Origin: Imbricaverruca yamaguchii
Lineage: Eukaryota > Arthropoda > Thecostraca > Neoverrucidae
Length of the DNA: 64,000 nucleotides
Direction of reading: 5' to 3'
Assembly: GCA_034440575.1 (NCBI GenBank)
Contig: JAOTOL010001564.1
Location: 372,001 to 436,000, forward strand
Positions 38,236-56,800 of this stretch are shown here, one piece after another. Below the pieces are notes generated by a model that searched no databases, had not been told where the DNA came from, and saw nothing but the letters and a program-made list of their open reading frames with translations. Position numbers and translations under genes: made by a program. Within the stretch, counting starts at the first letter, position 1; every line of letters begins with the position of its first letter.

Positions 38236-39017
38236 ACACGCGGCCTCACCCAGAAGCAACAATTACGCTGTGTGTATACGCGGTGCCAATGGCATAAGTT
38301 GCAGCATTGACTTATTTGCATAGGGGATCACACCAGTGAACTATGAGGCACAACCCAGCAATGTGCGGACAATGCGAATTAGTTTTAGCTCGGCGTATCG
38401 AGTTCTTGGTAGCTGCTCGTTTTCAGTAATATAACTAGAACGGAGGTCGTTTGAGCAACACCAAGATTATGGCTGACTTTTGGCGAAAATTGGCACTCCT
38501 TTATGTAGTTTCCCATGATGGTGTAGCAGTTATTATGTTACACCCATTGAGTGGTAATGTTCAGAGCACAAATGCGTACCGTCATGCCATTCCTTCACAC
38601 ATCGGAGTTTTATAGGTCAGCGTGATCTGTGAATGACACAGAGTAAGTCGTTCTTATGGTGCTTTCATTTCCTGTCCGGTCGGCATAACGATGGACCACT
38701 GAAATATGAACGGGCTTGGTTACCAGGTAGACCAGAGATTCGATGTGAAAAGCAATTTCCGGCGTGCATGAAATGTGGGAATTGTGGTGTAATACTGATG
38801 ATGTTTTTCTTTAGTGCGTACCCTCATGGCAATTGTAGTCATACCCAAAGTTTAGCGCAGAAAATTGACAATGAGAAGAGCACCGGCATCACAAAGAAAT
38901 AGCCACCAAAGGAAGATATAAATAAATGCAAGATATCGATGCAACACGACGCCATGCACCATTCGCAGACAAAGGCTCCAATTATTATAAATGTGCATAA
39001 TATAGTATGTGTAAATA

Positions 39018-39064
39018 TTAAATATATATATATATATGTACGTGTGTGTGTGTGTGTGTGTGTT
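39018..39064. repeat. (TA)n(TG)n microsatellite
   Basis: TA units followed by about ten GT units. Confidence 0.95.
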
Positions 39065-39600
39065 TCCATACATATTTATACACCGATGTTCAAAAGTACA
39101 TAGCTGCTCAAGCTGTTGGAATAACTCCCAGGCCACAACATATTCAGCGTAGCAATGCGGGAGAGCGAAAATTTTATCCGGCATGGGGCAGTACTTATAG
39201 CTACAGCACAGACAGCTAAAGCCCAGGGTCAAAAGCATAGCAGGATGGGGATGATGAATCGGCAATGCAAGAACTTAAAACATGGGCGGCTTTTATTTGT
39301 GTTTCCAACTTCGGCAGCACAGGGATGACCAAGTCGATTTGCATAATTAAAAGAATCGTGAAAACAGCGTAAGCGCAATTACACAACATGCGCAACTTAC
39401 GATCGTTGCTCATTAAAAAAAATTCATGTTTTTTGCGGCACACAGCTGGAACGCAAATTGTGAAAACGAGAAATATGTCGGCATGTTTGAAGCATGAAGC
39501 GATGGCTTAGTTACAAGGGCGTGAAAAGCATGGAAGCCTGGCAGCACCGTCACGTCATGGAGAGACGTTCTTGGCAATTAATGGCTATCCACATGGGTCA

Positions 39601-43170
<3,570 letters not shown>

Positions 43171-43552
43171 AGTGGTCGGAGACAGTCACCGACATCTCCA
43201 TAAACTGAGTTTAGTAAAGACGGCACTCGCACGAGTCGGTTCACAGACATGGATTGCATGTCAAGTCTTTTAAGACTTTGCAGATAAAGAATTAAAGATA
43301 GAAGTGAGAGATCATCCTGTGCATTGTAGAGAAGATTCAGGGTAACAATGTCGCCAAAAAATGATGACCAGATAGCGTCTAAAGGCACCGGGCCAATAGC
43401 ATTCAGCAAATTTCACAACTTAAATATACGCGGATGCTTACTTTCACTTTATTTGCAAAAACAAACTCATCTCACCATTCACTCTCAAGTGATCGTTATG
43501 ATCCGGCACGCCTCTAGGCACTCTCACTCCATCTCTCTCTTTCTATCTTTCT

Positions 43553-43670
<118 letters not shown>

Positions 43671-44084
43671 ACGATCATATATCTTTAAACAGTACTGCTT
43701 TCCATAGGATCCATACATTGGTGAGATATAATGATAAAAGGTAAAAAGATACTTTAAAAAATGTCCCTTTCTGTTCATCAATTGTTTCTCGTCTTTGTAC
43801 TACTCATTTCAAGAGAGGTAGCGGAACTGGGTGTTTTTTTAAACACTGACTTAACCCATGGTACGAAGCCACAAGAAGCTATGCCTATCAGACTTTGCAA
43901 AGCTTCCAAATATCTGTCGTTGGCCTCAACTGTGACACGGAATTCATGACCCGAAAAGGCGAAATTCATCCGCCATGATTGCACGGTATCCAGGATTACC
44001 TGTTACGCTTCGAATCAACTCGATTCATGGACTGATTACCTAAATATCTGATGGTGTCCACTATCCTCTACCTCGCAGTCGAAG

Positions 44085-44655
44085 GTGTTTGGCAACATCT
44101 CCGCCATCCTGGTTGTTCGGGGAAGAGATACGAATTGTAGTGTCCCAGAGTCGGGCAACTACGCAGTTCGCCTGGTGCTGATGTCAATCCAGTCGGGAAG
44201 GCAAGTGCAATCATTCCTGTGTGTTCGGGGGGGGAACCAAATTTAAAGTCCCAGAAACCAAACGCAGTTCGCCTGGTGCTGATGTCTAATCATGTGACGG
44301 TAGTTCCCGCCGGGGAAACACCGTGCCAAAGTGCAATCATTCCTGTGTGTTCGGGGGAGAGACACGAATTGTAGTGTCCCAGAGTCGGGCAACTATGCAG
44401 CATGGGGGAGAGACACGAACTGTTGTCAGACAGCTAGCAACTGCGCAGTTCGGGGAGATGCATGAATTGCACCCGAGACCCAGCAACTATGCAGTTCGGG
44501 GGAGAGACACGAGTTGTCATGTACGAAAGCCGGCAACTGCGCAGCTCGGGAGAGAGACACGAGTTGCGGTGTCCGAGAGCTAACAACTACGCAGTTCAGG
44601 GGAGAGACACTAATCGTCGTGTCCGCGAGCCAGCAACTTCGTGGTTCGGCTGGCG
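44085..44655. repeat. ~50-bp degenerate tandem repeat
   Basis: Units share gcagttcgggggagagacac and a ccagcaac-type segment. Earlier copies are longer and contain gcctggtgctgatgtc. About eight to nine copies are recognisable. Confidence 0.8.
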
Positions 44656-45423
44656 CAGCTGCTTAATCACGTGACGATAGTCACCACCGGTGATCTCTTC
44701 ACCAATGTGCAGCCATTTCTGAGTCAAACGAAATTTTTCCAGATCGTTTCCAGCAAACAGCATGTTTACCGCCAGAACAGTTTTACAAGCCGAGAGCTTG
44801 AACATAACACCATGTATTGCAAGTCGTATATTCTTCCATACCTTATTGTTATGGGAGTCAGAGAAGAGCGAGTTTCACGCTGACTTACGGCAATAAATGC
44901 AGGATGCAGCCCGACTTTGATAGTCCTTCAATTGCCCGCAATGGCAGCAAATGCTACGACACAGGAGCAAGGGCCGTGTTACTGTACGATTACCGGGCAA
45001 TGACGCTTCGCTAATCCTTTGTGGGGCCCCGGGTCTGCCGGTATGCTGTGGTCCAACGTAATATTGACTGGGGCGATGACAGGAAATAGGTGACACGACA
45101 CACCTGCAACCTCGGCCAGTGGCATGCACTGAACTGTGAGGAGCGGCTGCAAGAGGGTATTGTCGGCGCGAATGCTTCCTGCTCACACATATGTCTGGCG
45201 ACAGTAGGCCGTTTTGTGTTCGTAGCCGGGCTGGAAGTCGCTGTCAATGCGTTGAGTAATTCGCTAACAATGCTGGCGTGACTGGTGCGAGTCTGGCCAG
45301 CTTGGCTCCAGATGTATCGGGGATGACTGATGGCAGTTTTCTCTGGGCTCCTCGGGAGGAAATGCTGCTTTCGTGCGAAAACGAAAGGCCGATGAAGAGA
45401 TGCTACGTGCTCACGAGGACAAA

Positions 45424-45439
45424 TATATATGCACATATG

Positions 45440-45506
<67 letters not shown>
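45424..45506. repeat. (AT)n microsatellite
   Basis: A nearly pure TA tract of about 65 bases after two cacatatgcacatat-like starts. Confidence 0.95.
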
Positions 45507-45507
<1 letters not shown>

Positions 45508-46539
45508 TCTACATGCAACATTAGAAGCATTCATCGCAATAGATCACAGCGTGCCAACGGTTTTGGGAGCATATGCTCCCAAGTATCTGGATATGTAAGG
45601 TCGATGACCTCAGTTCGAAGAAGCTCTAGATGATTGCATATGTAAGCAAAGGTTGCTAAAGAAGTAGATATTGCACAATTTATGCATCTGTTTCCGTCAC
45701 TCCCTGGTGTAAGTGCCAGCCTCAAGCTGCCTGATGAAAGCATGGAAAATTTCCTTCCCAGGTACAGGCGAGAGCCAATGTCGCCATTGGTGAAAATTCA
45801 CATCTAAAATCCGCAGAGCAATAGCTTCGCACTATTGTGGCATGAATGGTTCTACTCAGTCACGATACAGTCGAAATTGCATATCCAAAGCGCTTCGCCA
45901 CCTTAGGGGAGATAAGATTGAAACGAAGCATCGCGGGCAACGGAGATAACATTTCGATGTTGTGCGGCCTCATAGCAGAACGCATCACGATGTCGCATCC
46001 GCTTCCACAAGCATGAGAACATGACTAGAGTGATGACGTCACGACACGAGGCTTGCGCTCTGGAGCCAGCTATCCTGTAGCGGCGTTTCAGCGAACCTTG
46101 ACTCACACACCATGCGTCAAGGAACGGAAGCTGTGCATCATCCCGATACTGGCTTTCCCCACTCAGCTGTTAGTGCACCGCGTGACCTTGCCGAAAGAAG
46201 TGCAGCGTCTCGCTCAGACACGCCTCCGCACTTCGCCGTGCTTCGACCTCAATCCATGCATTAAGCGGCAAGGATCAGCCTGCTGGCAGGACCACCTCTG
46301 CCGGCCGACGTGCCGGTGTGCCCCCCCCCCCCCTCCCTCGTTACGCAAGCCGCGGCTGACGGGTCGCGTGCGGCCCGTGTTCGGGTCGCCGGTTACGCCG
46401 GGGCGGCTGGGGCGACGGGCTCTCAGCGGCCCTGGACGGGCGGGTACTGCCGCCCGTGCATGACCAATAATCCCCGCCGCGTCCGTAATACCCGGCCCGT
46501 AATCCCCGTCGGCGCAGTGTCTGTCACCCGGACGACGGG

Positions 46540-47115
46540 ACGAGGCTGGGCGTCGCGGCAGTCGTCCACGTGGTCTCTCTGGTCGCCGTCGGACGCTGCT
46601 TGACACCCGTGGCGGCTGACTGACGACTTACGGGGACCACGGGGTAGCTCTGGTCGCTGTCAGACGCCGCTGGACACCCGTGGCGGCTGACTGACGACTT
46701 ACGGGGACCACGGGGTAGCTCTGGTCGCTGTCAGACGCTGCCGGACGGTGGTGGCAGCTGAATGACGATTGACGGGGGCTACGTGGCCTCTCTGGTCGCC
46801 GTCGGACGCTGCTGGCTGACTGACGACTTACGGGGACCACGGGGTAGCTCTGGTCGCTGTCAGACGCTGCCGGACGCACGTGGCGGCTGACTGACAACTG
46901 ACGGGGACCACGTGGCCTCTTTGGTCGCCGTCGGACGCCGCTGGACACCCGTGGCGGCTGACTGACGAATTACGGAGACCACGTGGCCGCTCTGGTCGCC
47001 GTCAGACGCCGTTGGACGGTGGTGGCTGCTGGATGACGAATTACGGGAACCACGTGGCCGCTCAGGGCGGCGTCGGACGCTGCTGAACAGTGGTGGCGGC
47101 TGAATGACTGCTGAC
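46540..47115. repeat. 71-bp minisatellite, about 8 copies
   Basis: The unit contains ctctggtcgccgtcggacgc, acccgtggcggctgactgac and cttacggggaccac. One unit near 46815 lacks an internal segment. GC-rich sequence with many CpGs lies beside it (46300-46540). Confidence 0.92.
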
Positions 47116-50100
47116 GGGAACCATCTGGGGATCTGATACGGAAAAAAATACGAGAAATTGGATGGTTTGATACACATGTCTTTCTTGTTCATGCAACGTT
47201 CATGAATGATAGCTGACGGTTATGTTCCTTGCCAGTGCAACATTGCGGATCGGATCCCCGCGCCTGCTTGTGGTGGAGCTCACTTCCATTTATGGTGTCT
47301 TTTTATACCTTCGGCACCTCTTATGTTAGCGCAGCGCCCCGAAGATTAGCATGTAATCTGAGCAGTGAACACCAGCCAACCAATCTGAAACATGCCAAGT
47401 TGTCATACATTGCATACACCCGAATCTACTCGCCATTTCACTAGTCCATGACCGGGTATGGAGGAAATCATATCAGTAGTGATGACCAAGAAAGAAATAT
47501 TTGACTTGGCTGCCAAACGCCACGGAAACTGTCTGATGCAGCACACAAGCGTATAGCTTCTTTGATCACATTGCAAAGTGAACCCACAGGCAAGCACGAC
47601 GAAAGGTGTGGTTGACTATACAGCCATACAAGCGACTGGCATGGTGCAACAATATATGTCTCACACCACCAGAATTACAGCAATGCATTCCTCACATTTC
47701 TTGCGACGTGTAATAAGATAGGTATTTCCTGCATATATGCTATTTGGACATACATGGGTAGTAGGGCAAGATTCGGATCTCAATGCAGGATTGCCGACAC
47801 AGTTCGCCCGTTAAACTGGAAGGATGCAATGGAGGTAAAAAACGTGGCGTGTCCTGGATAAAACATAGTTTGTTGGAATACCTTTTGCAAGACATAATTA
47901 TAATTCGACACGCATGATCGCAAAACGCATACGATGCAATCAGGGATGAAAACGGAAGCGTGTGCTTGGTTCATATAATGGTATTTTCGGGATAATTGCA
48001 TTGTAAATGCTGTAAACATCACAATTCATTAATGTGTCCTCAAAACGGAAAACGTGATTCTTTTATCACTATCTTAGTGCAATAGCGTAATCAATTCTAG
48101 ACTGTCACCTACATCTGCAGGAAAAACAAAGTTTCAATGCGCTTAAAAGTCTGTAAAGCCTGACGATACCGAGAACTGTGAGCTACTGGCGGAGTTATCG
48201 GCTTTCTTAGAACGTACGGTCTACGCCATCAAAGTTTAGGGATTTCCAGACAGCACAACCATCCGGTGTCTTTTCAGAGAATCTTGGTCACGGCTCTCGC
48301 CTTTGTTTGTGCTTCGTCCGACTTCACATTGGGCCTGAATGCGGCCGATGGACGCGTTTGTACTGCTTGTAGACCACACGACACAGGCAGTACACGCCAT
48401 GCATTCGCAGTGTGAAGTCTGACTGCCAGATTAACACCAAAGACAACGGGAGGGCCACCAGCAGCCGTTGTGGGTATGAATACGTTGGGTTAGGCAAACC
48501 TGAATATGCTCCGAATTCTGGATTGGAAGGGGTGAGTGGAGAATCCCGTGCCAGAGTTTTGGATGGGGATGGGGAATCTCTTTTTAGGAGCCCTGGGCCA
48601 ATGAGCTCTCTTAAAAGAGGATTTTTTGTTCAAATTAAAATGTGGCTATGAGTATGAAATCTTTATCAGAGCAGCTAAATATATCGCACACCTTGCCCAT
48701 TACCAGCCAACAATGAGATAGGACACCTATGATATCACTTGATCCCTTAACATTGATCACGCTTGGATTGAAGCTTAACAATGTCGCCTGACCTGGAGCG
48801 CCAACCATGCACGTGATCAAGTTAAACTAGGTGGTGGTAGGTTTGCACGAATCTACTAACCACAAACCCAAGACATGTGCTGGTTCTTGATCGGTGGCTT
48901 TTCTTTTACATATTCATTGTGCAAGGATTAAATATTCAGGTAATTAAATATTCATATTGAATATTACGGTTCTTAAATATTCATATTCAGGTTGAAATTG
49001 CCGACAACCGAAGTTTTGCGATATTTTTTATCCTGCCTCGATACCAAACAAACCGACGAAAACGCAAGACATGCGAAATAAGCGAGAGGTGTTTGATCAA
49101 TTATTAGTGCAAGCCAGGGTGCCCTATGTAGTGTAAAACTTGGATGTCGATGACTTCGCTCTCACATGCATCATATAACCTGCTAGAAACACTGAAAAGG
49201 GAAATTACTATTGCAGCTTAGTACGAATGCGAGATATGTTGGAAAGGGGTTATTGCCTGTGATAAGGTGTGATTTAAAGCAAAATTGTCCTTCAGTCTGC
49301 TGTCACATTCTAATAATATGTTGAATAATGGCGATAATTGTTGCATCTTAGCACTCTCATGACGCTCTCAAAACCGGTTCGCTAGTGCTTCTGATCGATG
49401 GTTAACTGCGAACTGGTCTAAGCATGGAAACGTGCCCCAAGCATGTGGGAAGACTTCTCTGAGTGCTCATGAAACAAGATTTTCGCCAGCACTTAGAGCT
49501 ATGCCATATCAAGTATATGGCATGCGGCCGCACTGTAGGATTTTGTGACGTCACCGTAGCTATATGTGACTTGTTTAAATGCTATGTTTATTTGATATTT
49601 CATAAAATTGTTGTTATATGGTTAATTGTTGTAGTTCAATTGCTCCTTAGGCCTCATATTTTCACGACAATATTTTAGTATCACTGTCACCCTCACCTTA
49701 ATGATGAAGCAAGGCCACGTCTAAATACATGCCTTGGAAAGAAGGGAATTATCATCAGCTTGCTGCAAACTGCCTTATTGCTGCAAGCTTCTTCATCTGG
49801 TAACATAGTGATACATCCAGAAAGCTTTGTCAGTATATTCAGAAGGTTAGTATCGCTAAAATGCACACCGTTAGCACGATACGATTTAAAATGTGCTCAA
49901 AATCTGAGAAATATGGTGGAGCAAAATGAGGTTTGCCTGGTCGATTTGTCCTGGAATTCCCCAGCAATTCCAGGAATTTCCCCTGATCCGCATTGCCCTT
50001 CGGGCAACTGGCGTCCTCCTGATATCGAGATACAGGCGTCCCCGATAGGGCACCTGTATGGTGGGTGCCACGAGTAGCTGAAAAATACGTACAATTCCAT

Positions 50101-50299
50101 GGATGACTAATAAGCAAGCCCACCCTGGACCTTTCAAAAGGGGTCTGAGTGCCGGGCTTCCTTCTGGAAGTCGCATCGCTGACCATGCACTTGCAGAGGC
50201 GCACCGACCTGCGTGTCCATCCTCCCGCACCATAGTCTCTACCATTGCTCCTCACAGCGGGAATTTAGCCGGAAGCAAGAGCTGAGAATCAAGGTCACA

Positions 50300-50640
50300 T
50301 TCTCCACGAGCACTTGTATTAATATTTGTGAGCCTGGAACTAGTCTGTCTGCACTTTCGCCCTTTGAGCGGAAGCGCGAGTGTGATAAATTGGCCCAATC
50401 CTTCAGCCAGACTATGAGGGATGAGGTGGTCATTTTACGTCTCAGGATTGGGCACACTAGCTACAAATACATATTTATTGTGTGGGGACGAAAGGTGGGA
50501 ATGTGTGAGATGTGACACCGCACTGACTGTGTATCATGTGTTGGTGGCGTGCCCAGCATATACGGAAGGGCGCAGGTTTTACTTTGTATATGATGTGAAT
50601 ACCCTGAGTTTGGTGCATTTAATATAAAATGATTCACGAT
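50300..50640 (+). pseudogene. non-LTR retrotransposon (LINE) 3' coding relic
   Basis: A plus-strand frame gives RDEVVILRLRIGHTSYKY, and after a one-base shift CDTALTVYHVLVACPAYTEG, then RRFYF. This is the RNase-H-linked zinc-finger tail common to Jockey/I/R1-type LINEs (R-L-R-I-G-H-T, C-x-x-C, L-T-V-x-H, L-x-x-C-P). The shift lies near 50505. The element is 5' truncated or decayed beyond recognition upstream of about 50300. Confidence 0.7.
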
Positions 50641-50974
50641 TTATACACAATTAAGCAATGTTGTGCTTCATTTCGGAAATACGATTTGAAGTAGTATATG
50701 CACCCGCCTAGCTGAAAACTTGCTTTCCCAAATATCCTCGACACGAATGTGATAACGTGACTCGTGCTTAAGCAAGCTTGTTCTGGATGCAATATTACCC
50801 CCCCCCCCCTGGTTGGCGCACCATAAAACCACGAAAATCATCATGTGTTCACATAGGTTGTACTGGATCAACTGCAGCTATTTGTAGTTTAATGATGGTT
50901 GCAGCCACATCAACATGGCCGTATTAGGGAGACCAGATGGCTTTCGCTAGCAATTGCTTCCCGGTCAGATCTTC

Positions 50975-51712
50975 ACACCCCGTCAGGTGGGGGGCTTCAA
51001 AACCTCCTCAAGTCTCCAAACTAAACGTTGCACGAAAACGAAAGTGGTGTCGTTGGAATGCGCTCAACGAGTAGAGCTCGAAACCAACCCCAAAATTTAC
51101 CACCTCAAAAAGTGATGTCACTAGGGGTCCATGAAATCACGACTGATGGCATTTTTCGCTTCTGGGGAGTTCACTTTGGGTGGATTTGAATAACACAGAA
51201 AACCTCAAAATCAACATTGTAATATTTTGAGTTTCTTGCAATGTGGAGTTTATCATTGTGTTAAATTTTGCGTTTTCTACTGGGCAGAGCGCATCGGGAA
51301 ACGCTGTTTTAAATCGACGTTCCCTTATTAAAGTGCTTACTTTAGATAACATTTAAGATCTTAGTTCCAATGTGGAAATATGAAAAAATGTCATAAAAAG
51401 TGGGGAAAAAATTCCCTGATGCGTTTTGTTGCATCCCTGATGATAAGCAAACATTGGAAGTTGCATTAAAATATTTTTTTTTTGTTGAAGAGTAACGACT
51501 GGTTGAATATTTTTTTTCAAGTGGCCTCACTTAACCTTGAACCACTCGGTGGCCGTACATGACCTGACCTCAAAATTTTCGCGCCATATGTCAAATGGAT
51601 ATGGGAAAAGGTATGGCAATTTTCAGCGCGCGTCGCGCGTCGTTTCTTCGCTATCAGCGGAAAGGCCCGTAGGGTGGGGGGGGGAGTAAAATGACCCCGC
51701 CGGAGACGGGGA
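50975..51712. mobile_element. inverted second copy of the 23-kb MITE family
   Basis: It carries the reverse complement of the 24.0-24.2 kb segment (cgctcaacgagtagagc, aaagtgatgtcactagggg, ctggggagttcacttt) and closes with a G run and gagacgggg. The copies differ by many substitutions, indicating old insertions. Confidence 0.72.
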
Positions 51713-53588
51713 GGGAGTAATATTCCCATGTGCTTGATGAAGATACACCTGCACTGCTCCTGGTTTGCTGTGATTGCATCGCATTGTTGCATTGCATTCT
51801 TCACGTGCATTATGATAGTAACTGTACTTGAAAAGACCTGTGCAGAATTAGGCTGTATGTAATGTTGAAATGTTCCAATAAGGCTCTATCAGTCATCAGC
51901 ACGCGAGGTTGTGGGGTCAGACAGGTTATGCCATTCGACAGTACCATACTTAAAACAGGTCAGCGTGACCCTAATACTTCGCACCGTGGGAGCCATAGAA
52001 CACTTTCTCTAAGGAGCGAGCAACACGGTAGATTATGAAATAGCTTTTTAATCCCCCATATCCTCCATGACAGCACGCAACGTCAGGGGGCCCTTCAAGT
52101 TTTGCAAGATGGTGAGTGCTTTGGAATTGCAAGCACCTTTTCTGCTGTGCTCTGGTGAAACATGATGTTCATCAACAAATGTAATTGTTCTCATAATATG
52201 TGGATCGGATTTTGAATAACTGGTCCAGTTATGCAAGATGCTGCTGCACTGCGTTTGTTTCACTGCTACCTGGAATGCAGGAGCTAAGCGCATATGCCTG
52301 TCAACTGAAGCAACCAATACGATAAAGTGGGCAACGCTTGTCGATAGCGCCGTCTGTCGTGTCAAACAAGAACGCTGATAACTGACATGCATTGGATTGT
52401 GCGCTCGCACATTTGCTCATATCCAGCCAAAATGTGTTGCAGGTGCCATGCAAGCAGCCATAATAGCAGCTGATTGAGATCATTCCATGCCCAGCCAGGT
52501 CAAGTGAGATGAAAGCTGTGAATGATGGTGTGGTGTGCGCAGTCAAGTGAAGTGAAGTGAAGTGAGTGGAGAACTGATTTGACGCGCTCTCCAACGGGAG
52601 CGATGCCGGAGACGCGGCTTCCGATCTTCGCGCCTTGCAGACTATTCTCGGGAGACGTCCATCGTCTGGGAGACTCCGACAAGCGTTGCTTTGTTGGCGA
52701 AATGCCTCACAAGAAATCGTCGCGAACGTATGGTCGGATAAGGTGCTTGGTTTTTAGTGGGCGATTCTGTACATTTTCTCGATTGGCCTCGCCCGGATTA
52801 AAAGCTACTTTCTGTAATCGTCAAGAGACGTGGGCATTTCGTACCGTTAGTTGCAATGAAGTGTAAACTTCAAGGACAAGCATCTGTGATTATCTTTCTC
52901 TCCCCGATTAGCCATGTTGTGTAAATATCGAATCAGCGATAGTTCACGTGGAAATTTCAGATGAACTTAGACATTTCACCACATTTTTGTCGACGACTAC
53001 AATATCATTTTGGTTTGCGTGCTTCATAAATTCGTCATGAAGGAAATTCCGACTGACAACCCCAGTCCGGTATTACAGAAGGCGCTATTTTTGCCCTTCC
53101 TTTGTTTTTTCTGCGATTGTACCTGAATCACTGCTGATGGCAAAAACCCACGGACTCAAACACTACAGCTACCTGCGTTTGGTCACATGCATGTGATAGA
53201 GACATCCGATGTATCAGACGCTCACACATGTATCGCATCACGGCTGTTGAAACAGTTGTTGCCATCCCACACCCTGTAGAACATTTTGTGGGCCGCCCGA
53301 CACACGGTCGTCTCCTCGATACTGACGACCCGACCGTCCGCCCACCACTGACGACCTCTCCATCCCTCCACCGACTGTCCAGGCATGATGCACAGCCGAC
53401 CTACCGATGTTGATGGGCTGCCAGTCAAAGTTGACAACAAATTCCCCACAGGTTGTGCTGTTGTGCCGATGTGATGTAGGTAAGAGACAGCTGCTTATTA
53501 GTTTGCATGTATCGTATGACATTTATTTATCTACTCAACGATACGTTAGTCGATTTTTCACGTGTCATTTCATTTGTTCATTTGCATG

Positions 53589-53617
53589 TGTTCAGTGAGT
53601 TCGTAAAACACTCAACA

Positions 53618-53691
<74 letters not shown>

Positions 53692-53771
53692 CTATATATA
53701 TATATAAATAGGTATATATTTATATACATACATATAATATATATATATAAACATATTTATACACATACATG

Positions 53772-53822
<51 letters not shown>

Positions 53823-53850
53823 GTTGAGTGTTTTACGAACTCACTGAACA
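53589..53850. repeat. AT-rich palindrome with 32-bp perfect arms
   Basis: The arm tgttcagtgagttcgtaaaa, continuing cactcaacatta (53589-53620), is exactly inverted at 53819-53850. The nearly 200-bp spacer is almost pure (TA)n and itself self-complementary, so the whole 262 bp can form one cruciform. Confidence 0.95.
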
Positions 53851-56800
53851 CATTATTTGGCCGCACAGCGATTCCGCGATAAAGACATCCGATTTGCTAA
53901 CCAAACACTATGGTGTCCTGTGATATATGCAAAGCACAAGCATAGATCACTTCAGCTGACGAACTTGGGCTACGTGACCGCTTGATGCGCTTGAGGAAGA
54001 CTGTCACCTATTTAAGTGCACATTGTAGAGTGGTGCTATGAGTGACTACGCAAAATAGTCGGCACATTCTCGGTTGGAACAACCTGTCACTTTTGGTAGC
54101 TGTGCAGGCACAGAATTTGCCACTTAGGACTACCAACCGGTCTACCAACTACACTTTGAGTTCTTACGATCGGAGCGTTGGCTCGAGTGATATTTACGAT
54201 AAGAGTAATGCTCCTGCGCCGACACGACCGGCATGTTGTGGGAGGATTTCTCGCTGCTGCTGGAGCCCGTGCACTGTTCAGCGGGCAACATAGCGATGCG
54301 ATTTCAAGAATTCGATTGAGCCTCTTTCTGAGAAAATCAATCACTCAACCCTTTGTCGCGCCGACAGTGCAGCGCAATCTTGCACCGCATCTGAGGTGAA
54401 TGAAGCTCACCTGACTGTCTCGCTCCTAGTTTTGCTGGTGTCGAGAAGCGACAAAAGGAAAACAACCTTCTGCTTGCTACCCGATCCATGCAACAGTGCA
54501 CACTTCCCGCGATTAATGATTGTATCTGCCCTCTGAAACATGCTTTTTATTCATTGCATCTTACTGATTTTGCAATCGGAAATATGAACATGGCTGGTGT
54601 CAGCTTTCGGCTTTCAGCAATCCCCTCTCCTCCATTTTGGACAAGATACAATCAGCAGCATTATAACAACAATGGTGGACCATCATGCAAACAAACAAAC
54701 ACAAAATGGTGCGCACCAGTGACCCAGATTTGATGATGGGCGGATGTTCTAAATACGTCTTTCTCCACAAGGCTGGTGTGGAGACCTCCGCATCCTCCCA
54801 CAACATTCACCACCCATACTTCTACGCCGACGCATTATCAAGTTTTTTAAATTTATTATTATATAGTTTTTTTCATCTCTGGATGAAAAGCGTGCCACTT
54901 CAAAATTGTTTTGCAAATTGGTCGGTAACTTTGACAACAACGCGTCATAGACTGGTGGCCAGTGGGAAAAATCGATTCTTGGTATCGTGCGGGCGGCCCC
55001 ATTTCCGGCTGTTTGCTATCTGCCTTACCCTGTACGAGCTCCGAAAAACCAGTTCTCGAAGAACCATGCTATCACTTCTATGTGAACATCTCATTCACGT
55101 GTATCCATGGTTCATAAACTATCGCGCGCGGCGCCACTCCTTCCTCACCCAACCCAATAACGTCTAAACCCTTGTACTACGGGCAGAATTACCTACGTCT
55201 CTGCTTGTAGATGGTCGGGCAGAATCGCCCCTTTTATTTCATATATGATCATACATAAAGTTAAGTAAGTAAGTCAGTAATAGGGAAGTTAAAGGCGTGT
55301 CGAACTGTGCGGGTCGTTCGCGCCACCAAAAAAACTGGTGTGTCGTTCAAACAAAAGCTGTGCAGGCGTATATTTACGTTAGGAGAGTAGTAACCTACAG
55401 TCTCTCCGACAAGATCCCCACACCCCATTGTGGGGTTGTTGTTGTTATTGTTGCTGAGGACTCGCCTCTAACTTCCAAACCAAGTGGTGTACGAACGTGA
55501 GCTGCCTATCATAGGAACACTCTCGATGAATTGGGCCCAGAAATATCGTCACTTTTTATTGTAAAATCATTTTGTAGCTCCAAATGTCTATTTCAGAACA
55601 GGAATATTGATGAAAAAAATATATATTTCTTGTGAAAACACCGATATACAACGGACACCATAAGATAGGTAATTGCATGACGCGTATTTAAAAAGTCATA
55701 TTAGTTCATCCTGGGCCAAAAATGGCAATGACCTCAAACACAGACCTCAAACACAGATGCGTTGTCAGCACTGCCAAATCGCAATAATGTAGTATGCTTC
55801 ATTTAAATCTAATTTGAAGTGTGTGTGCCTGAAAATTTCCTTTACATTTTTTTAAAGACAATTACCTAAGATGTGCTTGACCTTCACTATGATTCATAAT
55901 CTTGGCTCCATTGGGTAATTTAAGTCGTGCAAGGCAAGTTCGATATTATTTAGTCCATGCAACCTCGAAGTAAACCATAGAAACAGTAGTCTCTAAAAAT
56001 GTTTTGCTCACTTAACACAATTGATCTTGACCTGGCCTTAGATTACCTGACGGAGGGCAAGCAAATTGCATGAATAACTCCTCGTATTTTGCATGCATAC
56101 CATGGCAAAATAATGCATGTATACCGTTTAGACGAACATGCATGTTATAAAAAAAAATTGGGCCAGAATTGACTTGGATCTCAGGTTATTAAAACATGAA
56201 TCAGATATTTACGTTTTGTAGGCACTGCCATGCTGTACTTACGTGGTAAGTTTTACTTGTACATCTTTTCATTTACATGAGTTATCGATCTTGATACATT
56301 TTTGGAGGTGGTCATCCTTGACATGAGCTAGGCCACTGACCGTACATGCCGTGAGGTTCAAACTTTGACATGAGACGTAAAAGGATGAAGGAAAAGGTTG
56401 TGAAAATTTGCGACGTCGCCCGCCGCCATCATTCTTCTATCCTTCAATTATACGCACGTGCATCACGTGAAATATATAACCAGACAGGTAATGGATGACA
56501 TTTTTGATGAGAACTTAATGTTCTCAACACCATGGTTTTACTGATCAAATGATTCGTATGATTCAGGCTTCCTTCATACAAAGGGTATGGTGTGGTGCTC
56601 TCCCGATGAAAGAGTTCCCAGGTTTCCACTGGATTGGACAGTTCGTTGGTCGCTACATTAAGAGGTTCGAGACAATACGCACCAGAGAGAGAGAGAACGG
56701 AAGGGAATGGAGGGTGTATACCAGTCACGGTTGAACAGCAAAGCTCAGAGTTGGAGGAACTCATCTGCTCACAAGCATTTGGGTCAAGCTCAACTAGGAA

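Noticed and set aside
45278..45633. Ile/Tyr-repeat frames
   Set aside because: Translation of a TA microsatellite.
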